Shown here piece by piece: positions 16,676 through 26,402 of a stretch of 64,000 bases of DNA. A program made the translations under genes and the position numbers. The DNA lies in contig AP021857.1 of assembly GCA_017347485.1 (NCBI GenBank), positions 2,461,390 to 2,525,389 on the forward strand. Direction: 5' to 3'. The notes under the pieces were generated by a model. It was not told the origin of the DNA. It worked only from the letters and a program-made list of their open reading frames with translations, and made no database searches. The first letter of the stretch is position 1. Each line of letters begins with the position of its first letter. The stretch is from Candidatus Desulfobacillus denitrificans (GTDB lineage Bacteria > Pseudomonadota > Gammaproteobacteria > Burkholderiales > Rhodocyclaceae).

Positions 16676-17364
16676 CCCCGCTGCTCCGCACCGGCCTCCT
16701 CATCGCCGCCCTCATGTTCGCCGCCAGCGCCGCCGCCGTCGCCCTGCGCCCCACGCACAAGCTCGCCGACGCCGGCCCCAAGGTCGACCTCGAAGCCATG
16801 ATCCCCAAGCAGTTCGGCGACTGGCGTGTCGACGATTCCATCGCCCCCGTCCTGCCCGCGCCCGACGTGCAGGCGAAACTCGACAAGATCTACAACCAGA
16901 CGCTCGCCCGCACCTACGTGAACGGCCGCGGCCAGCGCGTCATGCTGTCGATCGCCTATGGCGGCGACCAGAGCGACAGCATGCAGGTGCACCTGCCGGA
17001 GGTCTGCTACGCGGCACAGGGCTTCGATGTCAGAAAGGCCAGACTCGGCCAGATCGCCACCAATTACGGCGTGCTGCCGGTCAAGCGGCTTGTAGCGGCC
17101 CTGAATAACCGCGTCGAGCCGATCACCTACTGGATTACCGTCGGAGATCAAGTCGTCAACGCCGGCTACAAGCGCAAGCTCGCCCAGATCAGATACGGCA
17201 TTACAGGCAGTGTGCCAGACGGCATCCTTGTGCGCGCCTCCAGCATCGAACGCGACGAGCAAAATGCCTACGCCATGCAGGAAGCCTTCCTGCGCGAGTT
17301 GCTCGCGTCGATGCCGCCGGAAGCCCGCGCACGTCTCGGTGGCAGTAGTGAAAGCAAGGGCTGA
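16672..17364 (+). CDS. epsI: EpsI-family exosortase-associated protein
   Basis: A 230-residue protein with an N-terminal signal/anchor (TGLLIAALMFAASAAAVAL) and the EpsI core: IPKQFGDWRVD, GDQSDSMQVHLPEVCYAAQGF and ITYWITVGD, with the invariant Cys in PEVCY. EpsI domains accompany exosortases of types A and B and are needed for the pathway, though their reaction is unknown. Overlaps the xrtB stop by 4 bp. Confidence 0.88.
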   Translation: MTPLLRTGLLIAALMFAASAAAVALRPTHKLADAGPKVDLEAMIPKQFGDWRVDDSIAPVLPAPDVQAKLDKIYNQTLARTYVNGRGQRVMLSIAYGGDQSDSMQVHLPEVCYAAQGFDVRKARLGQIATNYGVLPVKRLVAALNNRVEPITYWITVGDQVVNAGYKRKLAQIRYGITGSVPDGILVRASSIERDEQNAYAMQEAFLRELLASMPPEARARLGGSSESKG

Positions 17365-17369
17365 CCGAC

Positions 17370-18854
17370 ATGACTCCACGCGTCCCATCCTATTCCACGC
17401 CGGCGGCATCGCCCACCATCGGCCCGGCGGCGATGCTCATCGGCATCACTCTGCTGGCCATCCTCTTCGGCCTGGCGGCTGTCACCACCCACCCGATCGT
17501 CATCGGCGTGGCCGCCTCGCTCCTGATCGGCGCCGCCCTGCTCGCTCGTCCGGTATGGCTGCTATGGATGATTTTCGTGCTGGGTTTGCTGGTGGCCGGC
17601 ATCGTACCCATCTGGGCCGAGGGCGCCGCGGCCAAGGCCGTCTGGGGCATCGCCGTGCTCGGCTTCGCCATCATGGGCGTTGCCTTTTTCAGGGCTGCCA
17701 CCGTTCGCGCGTGCACACGCGACACACCCGCCTTCGTCTGGGCCGCCCTGGCCTTTTTCCTGTACGTCGTCCTCAACGGCCTGTCGCATTTCGACAATCC
17801 ATACGAATTTCTGAGCGGTTTCAAGCGCTACTTCCAGGTCGCGGGTCTCCTCTTCGCACTGGCCTGGCTCCCCTTGAACGAAAAGGATATCGCCCGCTGG
17901 CGCAAATTCCTTCTCGTCGTGGCCGTGACGCAACTGCCATGGGCAGCCTACGAACTCGTCAGGCTCGTGCCCATCCGCGAAAGCTTTCAATACGCCTATC
18001 CGGGCCTGGTACCCATCGACGTTGTGGCAGGCACCTTCGGCGCGGAAATGACCAAAGGCGGTGCCAGCGCCGAGATGGCTTTCTTTCTCATCATCGCGCT
18101 GCTCTTTTTGCTTGCGCGACTTCGCGATGGCGGGCTAAAAACCAGGCGGATTTTCTGGCTTCTGCCAATCATCCTTGCCCCCCTTTTCATGGGGGAGACC
18201 AAGATCGTCGTCGTGCTGCTGCCGCTCGCCTTTCTTACGCTATATCGACAGGAATTCCTGGCGCGCCCCCACGTAGCCTTGGTCGGTCTTGCCTTGGGCG
18301 CGCTGCTCACCGTTGCGGCCGGCTATACATATCTTGTTGTGATGAAGAAGAACCTTGACGATATGCTGGCCAGAACCCTGAGCTATAACATCTACGAAAA
18401 AGGGCACGGTAATTATGCGTTGAACCGTACAAGGGTGCTTACCTTCTGGGCGGGGCAGCAAGGATTGCATGATCCAGCTGGCGCCGTCTTCGGCCATGGT
18501 GTGGGAAGCGCACACGATCAATCCGGAGGGCATATCGCCCGCCACTACCCGGGTTATGGCATCAGCCTTACAGCCGCTTCCATTCTCCTGTGGGAGCAGG
18601 GCGTTGTCGGCGTGGCCTTGTTTTTCATCATGCTTGTGCTGGCTTGGCGTTGCGCAACACGGATCCGAGGTGAAACGCAAGAGAACTGGGTAAAGGCAGA
18701 CACTGCGGCCATCCAGGCGGTATTGCCCATAATTGGTCTTTATATTTTTTATCGCTCCGTGCTACTAGAGGCATTGCCTATCCAGGTCGTGATCTACTCG
18801 CTGCTGGGCTATCTTGCCTGGCTCGCGCGCCGGACGTCATCCAAAAAGGCATGA
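17370..18854 (+). CDS. Wzy-like O-antigen/EPS polymerase
   Basis: A 494-residue polytopic membrane protein with about ten to eleven helices and a large periplasmic loop (about 330-400, containing GHGVGSAHDQSGG and HYPGYGISLTAAS), a layout typical of the O-antigen ligase/polymerase superfamily. It would join lipid-linked repeat units. It lies 5 bp after epsI and overlaps the flippase gene by 4 bp. Assignment rests on topology, loop motif and context. Confidence 0.75.
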   Translation: MTPRVPSYSTPAASPTIGPAAMLIGITLLAILFGLAAVTTHPIVIGVAASLLIGAALLARPVWLLWMIFVLGLLVAGIVPIWAEGAAAKAVWGIAVLGFAIMGVAFFRAATVRACTRDTPAFVWAALAFFLYVVLNGLSHFDNPYEFLSGFKRYFQVAGLLFALAWLPLNEKDIARWRKFLLVVAVTQLPWAAYELVRLVPIRESFQYAYPGLVPIDVVAGTFGAEMTKGGASAEMAFFLIIALLFLLARLRDGGLKTRRIFWLLPIILAPLFMGETKIVVVLLPLAFLTLYRQEFLARPHVALVGLALGALLTVAAGYTYLVVMKKNLDDMLARTLSYNIYEKGHGNYALNRTRVLTFWAGQQGLHDPAGAVFGHGVGSAHDQSGGHIARHYPGYGISLTAASILLWEQGVVGVALFFIMLVLAWRCATRIRGETQENWVKADTAAIQAVLPIIGLYIFYRSVLLEALPIQVVIYSLLGYLAWLARRTSSKKA

Positions 18855-20371
18855 GCGTCCATCCTTATTCCAGTGCTGAATTGCGGCGCAGTACTTGGCA
18901 TTTTCTGTCCGGCAAGATGGTCTCCGGTCTTCTCACCATCGCCATTTTGCTATGGCTGGTGCGGCTGCTTCCTGTTGCAGAATACGGCGCATACGTCAGC
19001 CTGATTGCGGCGGCCGAACTGGGTTTTGCCTTGGGTGATATGGGGCTCACCTGGGCGGCCGCGCGTTTTTTGCCGGAGGCGCGGTTGCAAGCCAGCCCCA
19101 AGGTCACGCACGAACTCACCTGGAAGCTGCTGCGCTTGCAGGCATTTTTCTTATTCTCGCTTGCCGTGCTGGCGGGACTGACTTTTCGCATCCTGCTGCC
19201 CTCGCTTGGCCTGGCCGTGTCAATAACTGCCGCACTCTCCTGGGTTGGGCTGATCTTCGTCGAAGGCAACGGTCGTTTTCTACGCGACGGGCTACTGGGG
19301 CCCTTGCTGCGGCAAGACCATGTGCGATCGAGCATGGTAATCAGACAAGCGCTTTTTATTGGGATGTTGGGGTTTCTGGTTGCGCTCGGCCAAGTCGGAT
19401 TGGAAACCGTGCTAGTAATGGAACTTGCATCTAGCCTACTGGCGGGATTGGTTGCCCTGTTCGGCTTAATGCGGCACTGCCGTCCATTGGCCTCGCCACT
19501 GGATGCCAGCTGGCGGGCGCCATCGACACGCGAGATATGGCGTATCGCCCTGCCAATGTACGGCGGTCGTTTGCTCACCTTCGCTTACAGTACGCAAGTT
19601 TTCCTATTGCTGTTGAATCGTTTCGCTGGACCCGAAGCAGCGGCCGTTTTCGGCTTCATGCGCAGCCTATATGAACAGGCGGCGCGTTACCTCCCGGCCA
19701 CTTTGCTTTTCGGTCTGGTGCGACCCAAGCTGGTGGCAAGCCATGTCGGCGGAGGCGGCATGGCAGAACTTTCACGGAACGCCAATCTTGCGGGGAAATT
19801 GAGCCTGTTCGCACTGATGCCCGTCGTGGGATTTTCGTGCACGGGTGGCGATTCGCTCATCGGACTGCTCTCGGGCGGCAAATTCCCGGACACGGGGCTG
19901 CTTTTTTTCGGCTTCATGCTGGCGCTGATACCGTTCAGCCAGCGGCAACTGCTGGAAGCCGTTGCTGTCACCATTAGCCGTGCCTCGTTGTGCACGCTGG
20001 GTTCGGCAGCCGGACTTCTCGTCCTGCCACTCATGCTATGGATGCTCGATACCGGCTTCGGCTCGTGGGCGGGCGTGATCGCCTTGGGCGGCGGTCACCT
20101 GCTGTTCACTCTTGTAGTCCTTGCCGGCATGAACAGCGCCGGCTATTTACCCGACCATGCCGGTCTCGCCAAACTGCTCCTCGCAGCGGCTGGCAGCGCA
20201 GTTGCTGCGGCATGCCTGCCTGACTTTTCGCCGGTTTGGGCAAATGTTATTTCCCGCGCAGCAGTAGCAGGGCTAGCCTTCCTTGTCACGGCCTGGCTGC
20301 TGGGCTCGTTTTCCGCAAGCGAGCAGCAGGGGATGAATCGGCTGCTCGGACGCAGGATCTTCCATGTCTAA
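18851..20371 (+). CDS. Wzx-like oligosaccharide flippase
   Basis: A 506-residue membrane protein of the polysaccharide-transporter (MATE-like) superfamily with about twelve to fourteen helices; it starts SAELRRSTWHFLSGKMVSGLL, characteristic of Wzx proteins. It would flip undecaprenyl-linked repeat units to the periplasm. Overlaps the polymerase by 4 bp and the next glycosyltransferase by 8 bp. Confidence 0.8.
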   Translation: MSVHPYSSAELRRSTWHFLSGKMVSGLLTIAILLWLVRLLPVAEYGAYVSLIAAAELGFALGDMGLTWAAARFLPEARLQASPKVTHELTWKLLRLQAFFLFSLAVLAGLTFRILLPSLGLAVSITAALSWVGLIFVEGNGRFLRDGLLGPLLRQDHVRSSMVIRQALFIGMLGFLVALGQVGLETVLVMELASSLLAGLVALFGLMRHCRPLASPLDASWRAPSTREIWRIALPMYGGRLLTFAYSTQVFLLLLNRFAGPEAAAVFGFMRSLYEQAARYLPATLLFGLVRPKLVASHVGGGGMAELSRNANLAGKLSLFALMPVVGFSCTGGDSLIGLLSGGKFPDTGLLFFGFMLALIPFSQRQLLEAVAVTISRASLCTLGSAAGLLVLPLMLWMLDTGFGSWAGVIALGGGHLLFTLVVLAGMNSAGYLPDHAGLAKLLLAAAGSAVAAACLPDFSPVWANVISRAAVAGLAFLVTAWLLGSFSASEQQGMNRLLGRRIFHV

Positions 20372-21599
20372 CTCACTACGACTCTTCTTCATCACTGCTG
20401 AAACCTGGCCCACCTTCCGAGCCGACGTGGCCGTGCTTTTTGGCAAATATCTGCCAAGGCTGGGTGTTTATGCCGATCTCGTCACCGGCCACACTCCGGG
20501 AGATGCCTCACGGCCATGGGGAGGTGGCGAGGCGCTTCTGGACGATGTAAGCGGTCGAACGGTTGTCAAGCATTTCAAGACCTTTCTGCACCACTGGCGA
20601 TCGTTACGACGGCTTGATTCTGCCCGCCACGACGCCATCCAGGTGCGCGACCTTCCCCTGCCCGCCGCACTGGCACTGCGGGCTGCACGGCGAAGGAAGC
20701 TGCCCTTCTATTACTGGATGTCCTACCCCATGCCTGAGGGGCAGATCAACTTGGCGCGCGCGCGCGGTCTTACCGAAGGATTCCTCAAGTTCTTCTTCCC
20801 ATGGTTGCGTGGTCGGGTTGGCCTGTTTCTCCTTTACAGAGTGGTGCTGCCACGTGCCGATCATATCTTCGTCCAGTCGCAGCGCATGAAAGTGAACTTG
20901 GTCGAACGCGGTATCCCGGCAGAAATAATGACCTCTGTGCCGATGGGCGTGGACTTGGAGGAAATCGATACCGAGTCGATTCCGCCTGCCGCAGACCCGC
21001 GTCTGGCAGGACGACGGGTGCTGGTCTATCTCGGCACACTCGACCGGCCGCGCCGCATCGAAACGCTGTTCGAAATGCTGGCACTGGTGCGGAAATCCGA
21101 GCCGACCGCGCTGCTGGTGCTGGTGGGCGACACGCACGAAGATGCACATCGAGAATGGCTCAAAAGCCAGTCGCTACGGGCCGGCGTGGCTGAACATGTG
21201 ATCTGGACCGGCTGGCTGCCCATGCTGGAGGGTTGGCGTTATGTGAGGTCGGCTGAAATTGGGCTTTCGCCCATTCCTCGCGGCGTTCTGCTCGATGTGG
21301 CTTCCCCGACCAAGGTGCCGGAATACCTTGCCCTGGGCGTGCCGGTCGTATGCAACGACAATCCGGATCAGCAAGCATTGATTGAGGCAGCCGGTGCGGG
21401 ACGCTGCGTGCCGTACACCGCAGAAGCTTTCGCGGGGGCGGTCGTGGAACTCTTGGCGCTGCCCAAGCAGGCAAGAGCCGGAATGGGTGCACGCGGGCGA
21501 GAATTGGTAGAAGGGCTGCGCAGCTACAAGCGGATTGCGTACGACCTGGCTGACCAATACAGCGCACTGCTCCGAATATCACAGAGTCCGAGCACATAG
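20364..21599 (+). CDS. GT4-family glycosyltransferase
   Basis: A 411-residue GT-B fold glycosyltransferase. The C-terminal donor domain shows VLVYLGTLDRPRRIETL, HVIWTGWLPMLEGWRYVRSAEIGLSP-type segment, and an E-x7-E-like region around VPEYLALGVPVVCNDNPDQQ. It adds one sugar of the repeat unit at the cytoplasmic face; sugar and linkage cannot be read from sequence. Confidence 0.85.
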   Translation: MSNSLRLFFITAETWPTFRADVAVLFGKYLPRLGVYADLVTGHTPGDASRPWGGGEALLDDVSGRTVVKHFKTFLHHWRSLRRLDSARHDAIQVRDLPLPAALALRAARRRKLPFYYWMSYPMPEGQINLARARGLTEGFLKFFFPWLRGRVGLFLLYRVVLPRADHIFVQSQRMKVNLVERGIPAEIMTSVPMGVDLEEIDTESIPPAADPRLAGRRVLVYLGTLDRPRRIETLFEMLALVRKSEPTALLVLVGDTHEDAHREWLKSQSLRAGVAEHVIWTGWLPMLEGWRYVRSAEIGLSPIPRGVLLDVASPTKVPEYLALGVPVVCNDNPDQQALIEAAGAGRCVPYTAEAFAGAVVELLALPKQARAGMGARGRELVEGLRSYKRIAYDLADQYSALLRISQSPST

Positions 21600-21637
21600 C
21601 GTGCTTCGAATGAAATCAAGGCTTCGAAGAGAAAACG

Positions 21638-22972
21638 ATGAGTACATTTACGAAGACAGCCGGCAGGCTTTTGCGCGTCTTGCCCGGCGAGGGCAAGGCG
21701 GTGAAGACCGCAGTGAGGAAAGTTCTTGTACGCAAGGAGCTGCTGTTCGGCCGAATGCGGCAGCACCTGGCCGGCGTGTCGTTGCCCGACCCGCGCACCG
21801 TCTACAGCATCGACCCGCGACGGATCGAATACGCGACTTGTCTGGACAATGGCAGCCCGGACTGGGAGGACTGGGTCCTGCCGCAGCAGGGCTCCGTGCA
21901 GCCGGTGCGCGGCGGGGATTGGGACGCGCTGCGGCACCGGGTGAGCGAGATGCGTATCTGCCAGGCCGTGCAGGCGCGCGTGCGCCATGGCACGGCGTGG
22001 TCGTCGTCCGACTACTACGCTACCGCCGTGCGCCAGATCGAATCGGGTCGCATGCTCTGGGGCTGCCGCAGTCGTGCCGATTTTGATGCACATTGCGCGC
22101 GGATCGACAAACTGATCGAGTCGATCTCGCGTGACGGTTATCGCAGTGCTGCCGAGAGGCCGGGCGATGCCCGTATCGACACCGCCACTGGGCATACCGA
22201 GGTGCTGGTCAACCTCAGCCGCGACGGGCTGCCGTTGTTCCAGGACGGCCGCCATCGATTGGCGATCGCGCTGGCGCTCGGTCTGCCGAATATTCCGGTG
22301 CAGATATTCGTTCGCCACGCCGAGTGGCAGGCGTTTCGCGAGTACCTGCTGCGCATGGCGGGACGCGAGGACGGCGGTGCAAGCAGCGCAGGATTCCTGT
22401 ACCAGCGCGCGGAGCATTTCGACCTAGCCGATATTCCGGCAGCGCACGGTTGCGAAGACCGCTGGCAGGCCATATGCGGCTACCTGCCCACGGGGGCTGG
22501 CGGCCGTGCGCTGGACATCGGCTGCAACCTGGGTTTCATCTGCCATCGCCTTGAGGAGCAGGACTATGAGGCCGTGGGAATCGAATACCTGCCAGAGGTG
22601 GCGTATGCTGCGCGCCGCATCGCCAAGGCCGCCGGCCGGTGTTTCGGCGTCATCCAGGGCGACGTGCTAGACGAAGCGACGCTGCGACCCGCTGGCACCG
22701 ATTTCGATGTCGTGGTGGCGCTCAGCATTTTTCATCACTTCATCAAGACCGAATCCGGCTATCGCAGGCTGCGCGAACTGCTGGGGCGTTTGCGGATCGG
22801 GACGTTGTTCTTCGAGCCGCACCGGCCCGACGAATCGCAAATGCAGGGGGCGTATGCTAATCCAGGCCCAGAGGAATTCGCTGAATTGGTTGCCGGCTGG
22901 GCCGGCATGAACAGGATCGAGCCGATCTACACCGCCGACGACGGCCGGATCGTTTTTGCGATCAAACGTTGA
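21638..22972 (+). CDS. ParB-like/SAM-methyltransferase fusion
   Basis: A 444-residue two-part protein. Around 205-240 it has LVNLSRDGLPLFQDGRHRLAIALALGLPNIPV, cut here by description as the D-G-x-HR-A-A pattern of ParB/sulfiredoxin-like domains. From about 285 it has a class I methyltransferase domain (ALDIGCNLGFICHRL, VVALSIFHHF). It would modify a sugar or lipid-linked intermediate; target unknown. The DUF-like first 200 residues have no clear assignment. It lies 38 bp after the glycosyltransferase. Confidence 0.72.
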   Translation: MSTFTKTAGRLLRVLPGEGKAVKTAVRKVLVRKELLFGRMRQHLAGVSLPDPRTVYSIDPRRIEYATCLDNGSPDWEDWVLPQQGSVQPVRGGDWDALRHRVSEMRICQAVQARVRHGTAWSSSDYYATAVRQIESGRMLWGCRSRADFDAHCARIDKLIESISRDGYRSAAERPGDARIDTATGHTEVLVNLSRDGLPLFQDGRHRLAIALALGLPNIPVQIFVRHAEWQAFREYLLRMAGREDGGASSAGFLYQRAEHFDLADIPAAHGCEDRWQAICGYLPTGAGGRALDIGCNLGFICHRLEEQDYEAVGIEYLPEVAYAARRIAKAAGRCFGVIQGDVLDEATLRPAGTDFDVVVALSIFHHFIKTESGYRRLRELLGRLRIGTLFFEPHRPDESQMQGAYANPGPEEFAELVAGWAGMNRIEPIYTADDGRIVFAIKR

Positions 22973-23059
22973 GGCGCAGGAAAGTGGTGCCCATCATATC
23001 TGTCGGATACAACTGATTCCCGATATCGCAGGAGATCGGGGTTACACCCGAGAGAAGAT
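22973..23059. other. Intergenic before low-GC gene
   Basis: An 87-bp gap where base composition starts to fall. It contains the GAGAAG ribosome site of the next gene; I see no terminator or clear promoter. Confidence 0.4.
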
Positions 23060-24022
23060 GTGAAAATAGAGAAGGCAGTCGGCCGACTTCTAAATAGCGT
23101 GACCGAAAGCAGCTGGGCTGAAAAGAATGAGGTGCGTCTCGCCTTGATGGCGGTGCTTCTATTTTTTTCGTTGTGTATTTGTAATTATGGCCAGTTTGCG
23201 TACGCGCAGGCCTCTGATGAAACTGCGGAAAATACATCTTCAACCACACCAAGATCGCGAATAATTGCTGCTTTACAATCAATGCAGCTTCGTCACGAAA
23301 TGCGTCCATCTGGTGTTCCAGAAACCTATGGCTGGAAAAGCAAGCCTTCAGTTGGAATGGGTACTGAGCCGTATGGGTTAAGTGTACGTTCCAGTTGGCC
23401 TGGGCGCAGATTCGACAATTGGCATGCAATGCTGAGTTGGTTTGTCATTTATGAAGCAGAAGGCGGGAATCTGGCAAAAAATTCGGCAGTCGAAATTAGC
23501 GGGGTCGAATTGTGGTATCTCTCGAAAAAAGAGTTCATGTGGAAGAGGCTTCAATCCGACCGTTATCCGAAATGGCAGGGGGCCTATTCGCTTAACGCCA
23601 TCAACAAAAGCAATGAGGCGCTTTACATAGAGAGGAGGTCGACAGGTTTAGTGTTGGCACCAACCGTGCGGACTATGGTACATGGCGGGCTGGGCCAAGT
23701 TGAAACTCCTTGGAATTCAGAAACGCTGCGTGCTGACATTGCTGCTGTATTTATTTCAGTTAAGCATCGTCTTGTACTGAAGGATCCGAAACAAACAGAT
23801 GATAGGTTTTTGGCAAAGTTGATCGTACAAGCTGGTGCTGATTATTACCCGTATGTTGGTGCTCGCGTTGCAGACCTAGAGAGCCCTTCTGTTCCCTCCA
23901 TTGGTTTAGGGCGCTTCATCCTAGCGTCGGAGAATTGGCGCTATTCAACGATGATCGTTGTAGCGCCAGGAATCCGAGAAGCAGAAGTTCTGAAGGGTCT
24001 ACCGGATCAGTTCGATTACTGA
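23060..24022 (+). CDS. Unrecognised exported protein, low GC
   Basis: A 320-residue protein I do not recognise. A hydrophobic segment at about 28-45 (LALMAVLLFFSLCIC) followed by FAYAQA suggests export by signal peptide or an N-terminal anchor. The rest is soluble, with DNWHAMLSWFVIYEAEGGNLA and a beta-rich C-terminal half, somewhat like secreted carbohydrate-binding proteins, but I cannot name a family. GTG start at 23060 with GAGAAG. Its base composition is clearly more AT-rich than its neighbours and uses codons rare around it, suggesting separate acquisition. Confidence 0.65.
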   Translation: MKIEKAVGRLLNSVTESSWAEKNEVRLALMAVLLFFSLCICNYGQFAYAQASDETAENTSSTTPRSRIIAALQSMQLRHEMRPSGVPETYGWKSKPSVGMGTEPYGLSVRSSWPGRRFDNWHAMLSWFVIYEAEGGNLAKNSAVEISGVELWYLSKKEFMWKRLQSDRYPKWQGAYSLNAINKSNEALYIERRSTGLVLAPTVRTMVHGGLGQVETPWNSETLRADIAAVFISVKHRLVLKDPKQTDDRFLAKLIVQAGADYYPYVGARVADLESPSVPSIGLGRFILASENWRYSTMIVVAPGIREAEVLKGLPDQFDY

Positions 24023-24046
24023 TACTTCATGGGGCAGACCGATACC

Positions 24047-25249
24047 ATGAGGATCATCCTTGCCAACAAATTTTTCTTCCGCAACGGTGGTTCTGAAGTA
24101 GTGATGCTCCAGGAACGCAGCTTCCTGCAGCAGCAGGGTCACACAGTCGTCGATTTCTCAATGCGGGATGACCGTAATTTCGAGAGTGCCTATGCAAGCT
24201 ATTTCGTCTCGCGACAGGATTACCGCGGCGGCGGTCCGGGCAATCTTCGTTCGGCGCTTTTCTTTGTCCATTCGCCCGAGGCGGTGCGCAGGATCGGCGC
24301 GCTGATCGATGCAACACGGCCCGATCTGGTCCACTGCCACAATATCTATCACCAACTCACGCCCTCCATCATCGGCGCGGCGAAGGCACGCGGCGTGCCG
24401 GTGGCGCTGACTTTGCACGATTACAAGCCGGTCTGCCCGACCTACACCCGGCTTCAGAACGGGAAACCCTGTTCGGAATGCCTGGACGGCAGCTTCGCGC
24501 CGGTGCTCAGGCATCGCTGTGCGGAGGGATCGCTGGGCAAGAGCGCCCTGCTCTATGCCGAAGCCGTCGTGCAGCGGCGACTGGGCAATTACGAGAAGGT
24601 GGATCGCTTCATCGCGCCGAGTCGCTTTATGGCGAATTCGGTAGCGTGCCGTTTCCCTGGAGAACGGGTAGCGCTGCTCTACAACGGAGTTGATACCGCG
24701 AATTCTCCTGTGGCGGACAAGGACGAGGGTTATGCGCTGTTCTTGGGCCGCCTGTCGCACGAGAAAGGTGTTGCCACTCTGTTGCGCGCGCATGCCTCTA
24801 CAGGGGCGCGCTGGCCGCTGACGGTTGCCGGCACCGGACCGTTACGCGATGGCTTGATGGCGCAATACAAGCATGCGAATTTTGTCGGGCACCTTGCCGG
24901 TGCTGCGCTGAAGCAGGCGCTGGCTGGCGCGGCCGTGGTGGTGGTGCCCTCGGAGTGGTACGAGAACTGCCCGATGTCGGTGCTTGAGGCAATGGCATCC
25001 GGCAAACCCGTGATCGGCAGCCGCATGGGCGGCATTCCGGAGCTTGTAGCCGAGGGCGAGACGGGCTTGCTGTTCGAGGCGGGCAACGCCGAGGAGTTGG
25101 GCGAGTGCCTGTGCCGGTTGATGGGCGATCCTGCTCTGCGGCAGCGCATGGGGCGGGCCGCACGCGCGCGGGCCGAGCGGGAGTTTTCGCTGGAAAAGCA
25201 CAACGCGGGGCTGATGGAAATCTACAAATCCTTGGTGAGATTGCAATGA
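24047..25249 (+). CDS. GT4-family glycosyltransferase
   Basis: A 400-residue GT-B glycosyltransferase. N-terminal GGSEVVMLQE and LVHCHNIYH; a Cys-rich stretch (VCPTYTRLQNGKPCSECLDG) seen in a subset of GT4 enzymes; donor domain with ALFLGRLSHEKGVATLL, VVPSEWYENCPMSVLEAMA and the E-x7-E motif. ATG 24047 (GGGGCAG upstream) is preferred over ATG 24029. The stop overlaps the radical SAM start (ATGA). Confidence 0.87.
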   Translation: MRIILANKFFFRNGGSEVVMLQERSFLQQQGHTVVDFSMRDDRNFESAYASYFVSRQDYRGGGPGNLRSALFFVHSPEAVRRIGALIDATRPDLVHCHNIYHQLTPSIIGAAKARGVPVALTLHDYKPVCPTYTRLQNGKPCSECLDGSFAPVLRHRCAEGSLGKSALLYAEAVVQRRLGNYEKVDRFIAPSRFMANSVACRFPGERVALLYNGVDTANSPVADKDEGYALFLGRLSHEKGVATLLRAHASTGARWPLTVAGTGPLRDGLMAQYKHANFVGHLAGAALKQALAGAAVVVVPSEWYENCPMSVLEAMASGKPVIGSRMGGIPELVAEGETGLLFEAGNAEELGECLCRLMGDPALRQRMGRAARARAEREFSLEKHNAGLMEIYKSLVRLQ

Positions 25250-26394
25250 GCGAGATGGCGCCTTACCCGACCGATGTGTCGATCATCACGACGTACCGCT
25301 GCCAGATGCGCTGCAAGATGTGCGACATCTGGGAGAACCCGACGGACAGGCAGCAGGAGATCTCGGCGAAGGAGCTGGAAATCCTGCCAGACTTCAAGTT
25401 CGTGAACATCACCGGCGGCGAGCCTTTCGTGCGGCGCGATCTGGAAGAGATCGTCGAGGTGATGATGCAGAAGTCGCCGCGCATCGTGATCTCGACTTCG
25501 GGCTGGCATACCGAGCGCATCTTCAAGCTGGCGGAGCGCTTCCCGGACATCGGCATCCGCGTCAGCATCGAGGGGCTTTCCGTAAAGAACGACGAACTGC
25601 GCGGACGCGAAGGCAGTTTCGACCGGGGCCTGCGCGTGCTGCTGACGCTGAAGGAGATGGGCATCAAGGACATCGGCTACGGCTGCACGGTGTCGAACCA
25701 CAATTCGGCGGACATGCTGTGGCTCTACAAGCTGTCGCGCGAGCTGGGCATGGAGTTCGCCACGGCGGCCTTCCATAACAGCTATTACTTCCACAAGGAC
25801 GACAACGAGATCACCAACAAGGACGAGGTGATCGGCAACTTCAACAAGCTGATCGAGCTGCTGCTCAAGGAAAACTCGCCGAAGAGCTGGTTTCGCGCTT
25901 TCTTCAACCTCGGGCTGATCAACTACATCCGCGGCAATCCGCGCATGCTGCCTTGCGAGGCCGGCACGGCCAACTTCTTCATCGACCCCTATGGTGAGGT
26001 ATTCCCGTGCAACGGGCTGGAGGAACGCTACTGGAAAGAGTCGATGGGCAACATCCGTCAGGCCGCAAGCTTCGAGGAGTTGTGGAACAGCGAACAGGCG
26101 CAGAAGGTGCGTGGGCTGGTGCGCACCTGTCCGAAGAACTGCTGGATGGTGGGCACGGCGGCGCCGGTGATGAAGAAATACATCCGGCACCCGGCAAAAT
26201 GGGTGGTGAAGAACAAGTTGAAGTCGCTGCTGGGCAAGCCGGTCTGCATCGACGACATTCCGAAATGCGACGTAGGTCAGGATCCGCGTCAGGGCGATCT
26301 GCGCGAAAGCGGCGGCAACGCACATGTGATGAGGCGCATGCCGAGCGTGACGCTGAGCGAGGCCGAGCTGGCCGATATGCTGCGGGCGGACTGA
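25246..26394 (+). CDS. Radical SAM/SPASM protein of the EPS cluster
   Basis: A 382-residue radical SAM enzyme: the cluster motif is C19-x3-C23-x2-C26 in YRCQMRCKMCDIW, followed by NITGGEPFVRRD. The C-terminal region has further Cys residues (PCEAGTANFF, EVFPCNGLE, TCPKNCW) like a SPASM domain that binds extra iron-sulfur clusters. Relatives occur in polysaccharide loci without defined substrate. It is coupled to glycosyltransferases on both sides, which suggests sugar or lipid-carrier modification. Confidence 0.85.
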   Translation: MSEMAPYPTDVSIITTYRCQMRCKMCDIWENPTDRQQEISAKELEILPDFKFVNITGGEPFVRRDLEEIVEVMMQKSPRIVISTSGWHTERIFKLAERFPDIGIRVSIEGLSVKNDELRGREGSFDRGLRVLLTLKEMGIKDIGYGCTVSNHNSADMLWLYKLSRELGMEFATAAFHNSYYFHKDDNEITNKDEVIGNFNKLIELLLKENSPKSWFRAFFNLGLINYIRGNPRMLPCEAGTANFFIDPYGEVFPCNGLEERYWKESMGNIRQAASFEELWNSEQAQKVRGLVRTCPKNCWMVGTAAPVMKKYIRHPAKWVVKNKLKSLLGKPVCIDDIPKCDVGQDPRQGDLRESGGNAHVMRRMPSVTLSEAELADMLRAD

Positions 26395-26402
26395 GACGAG
26401 CC

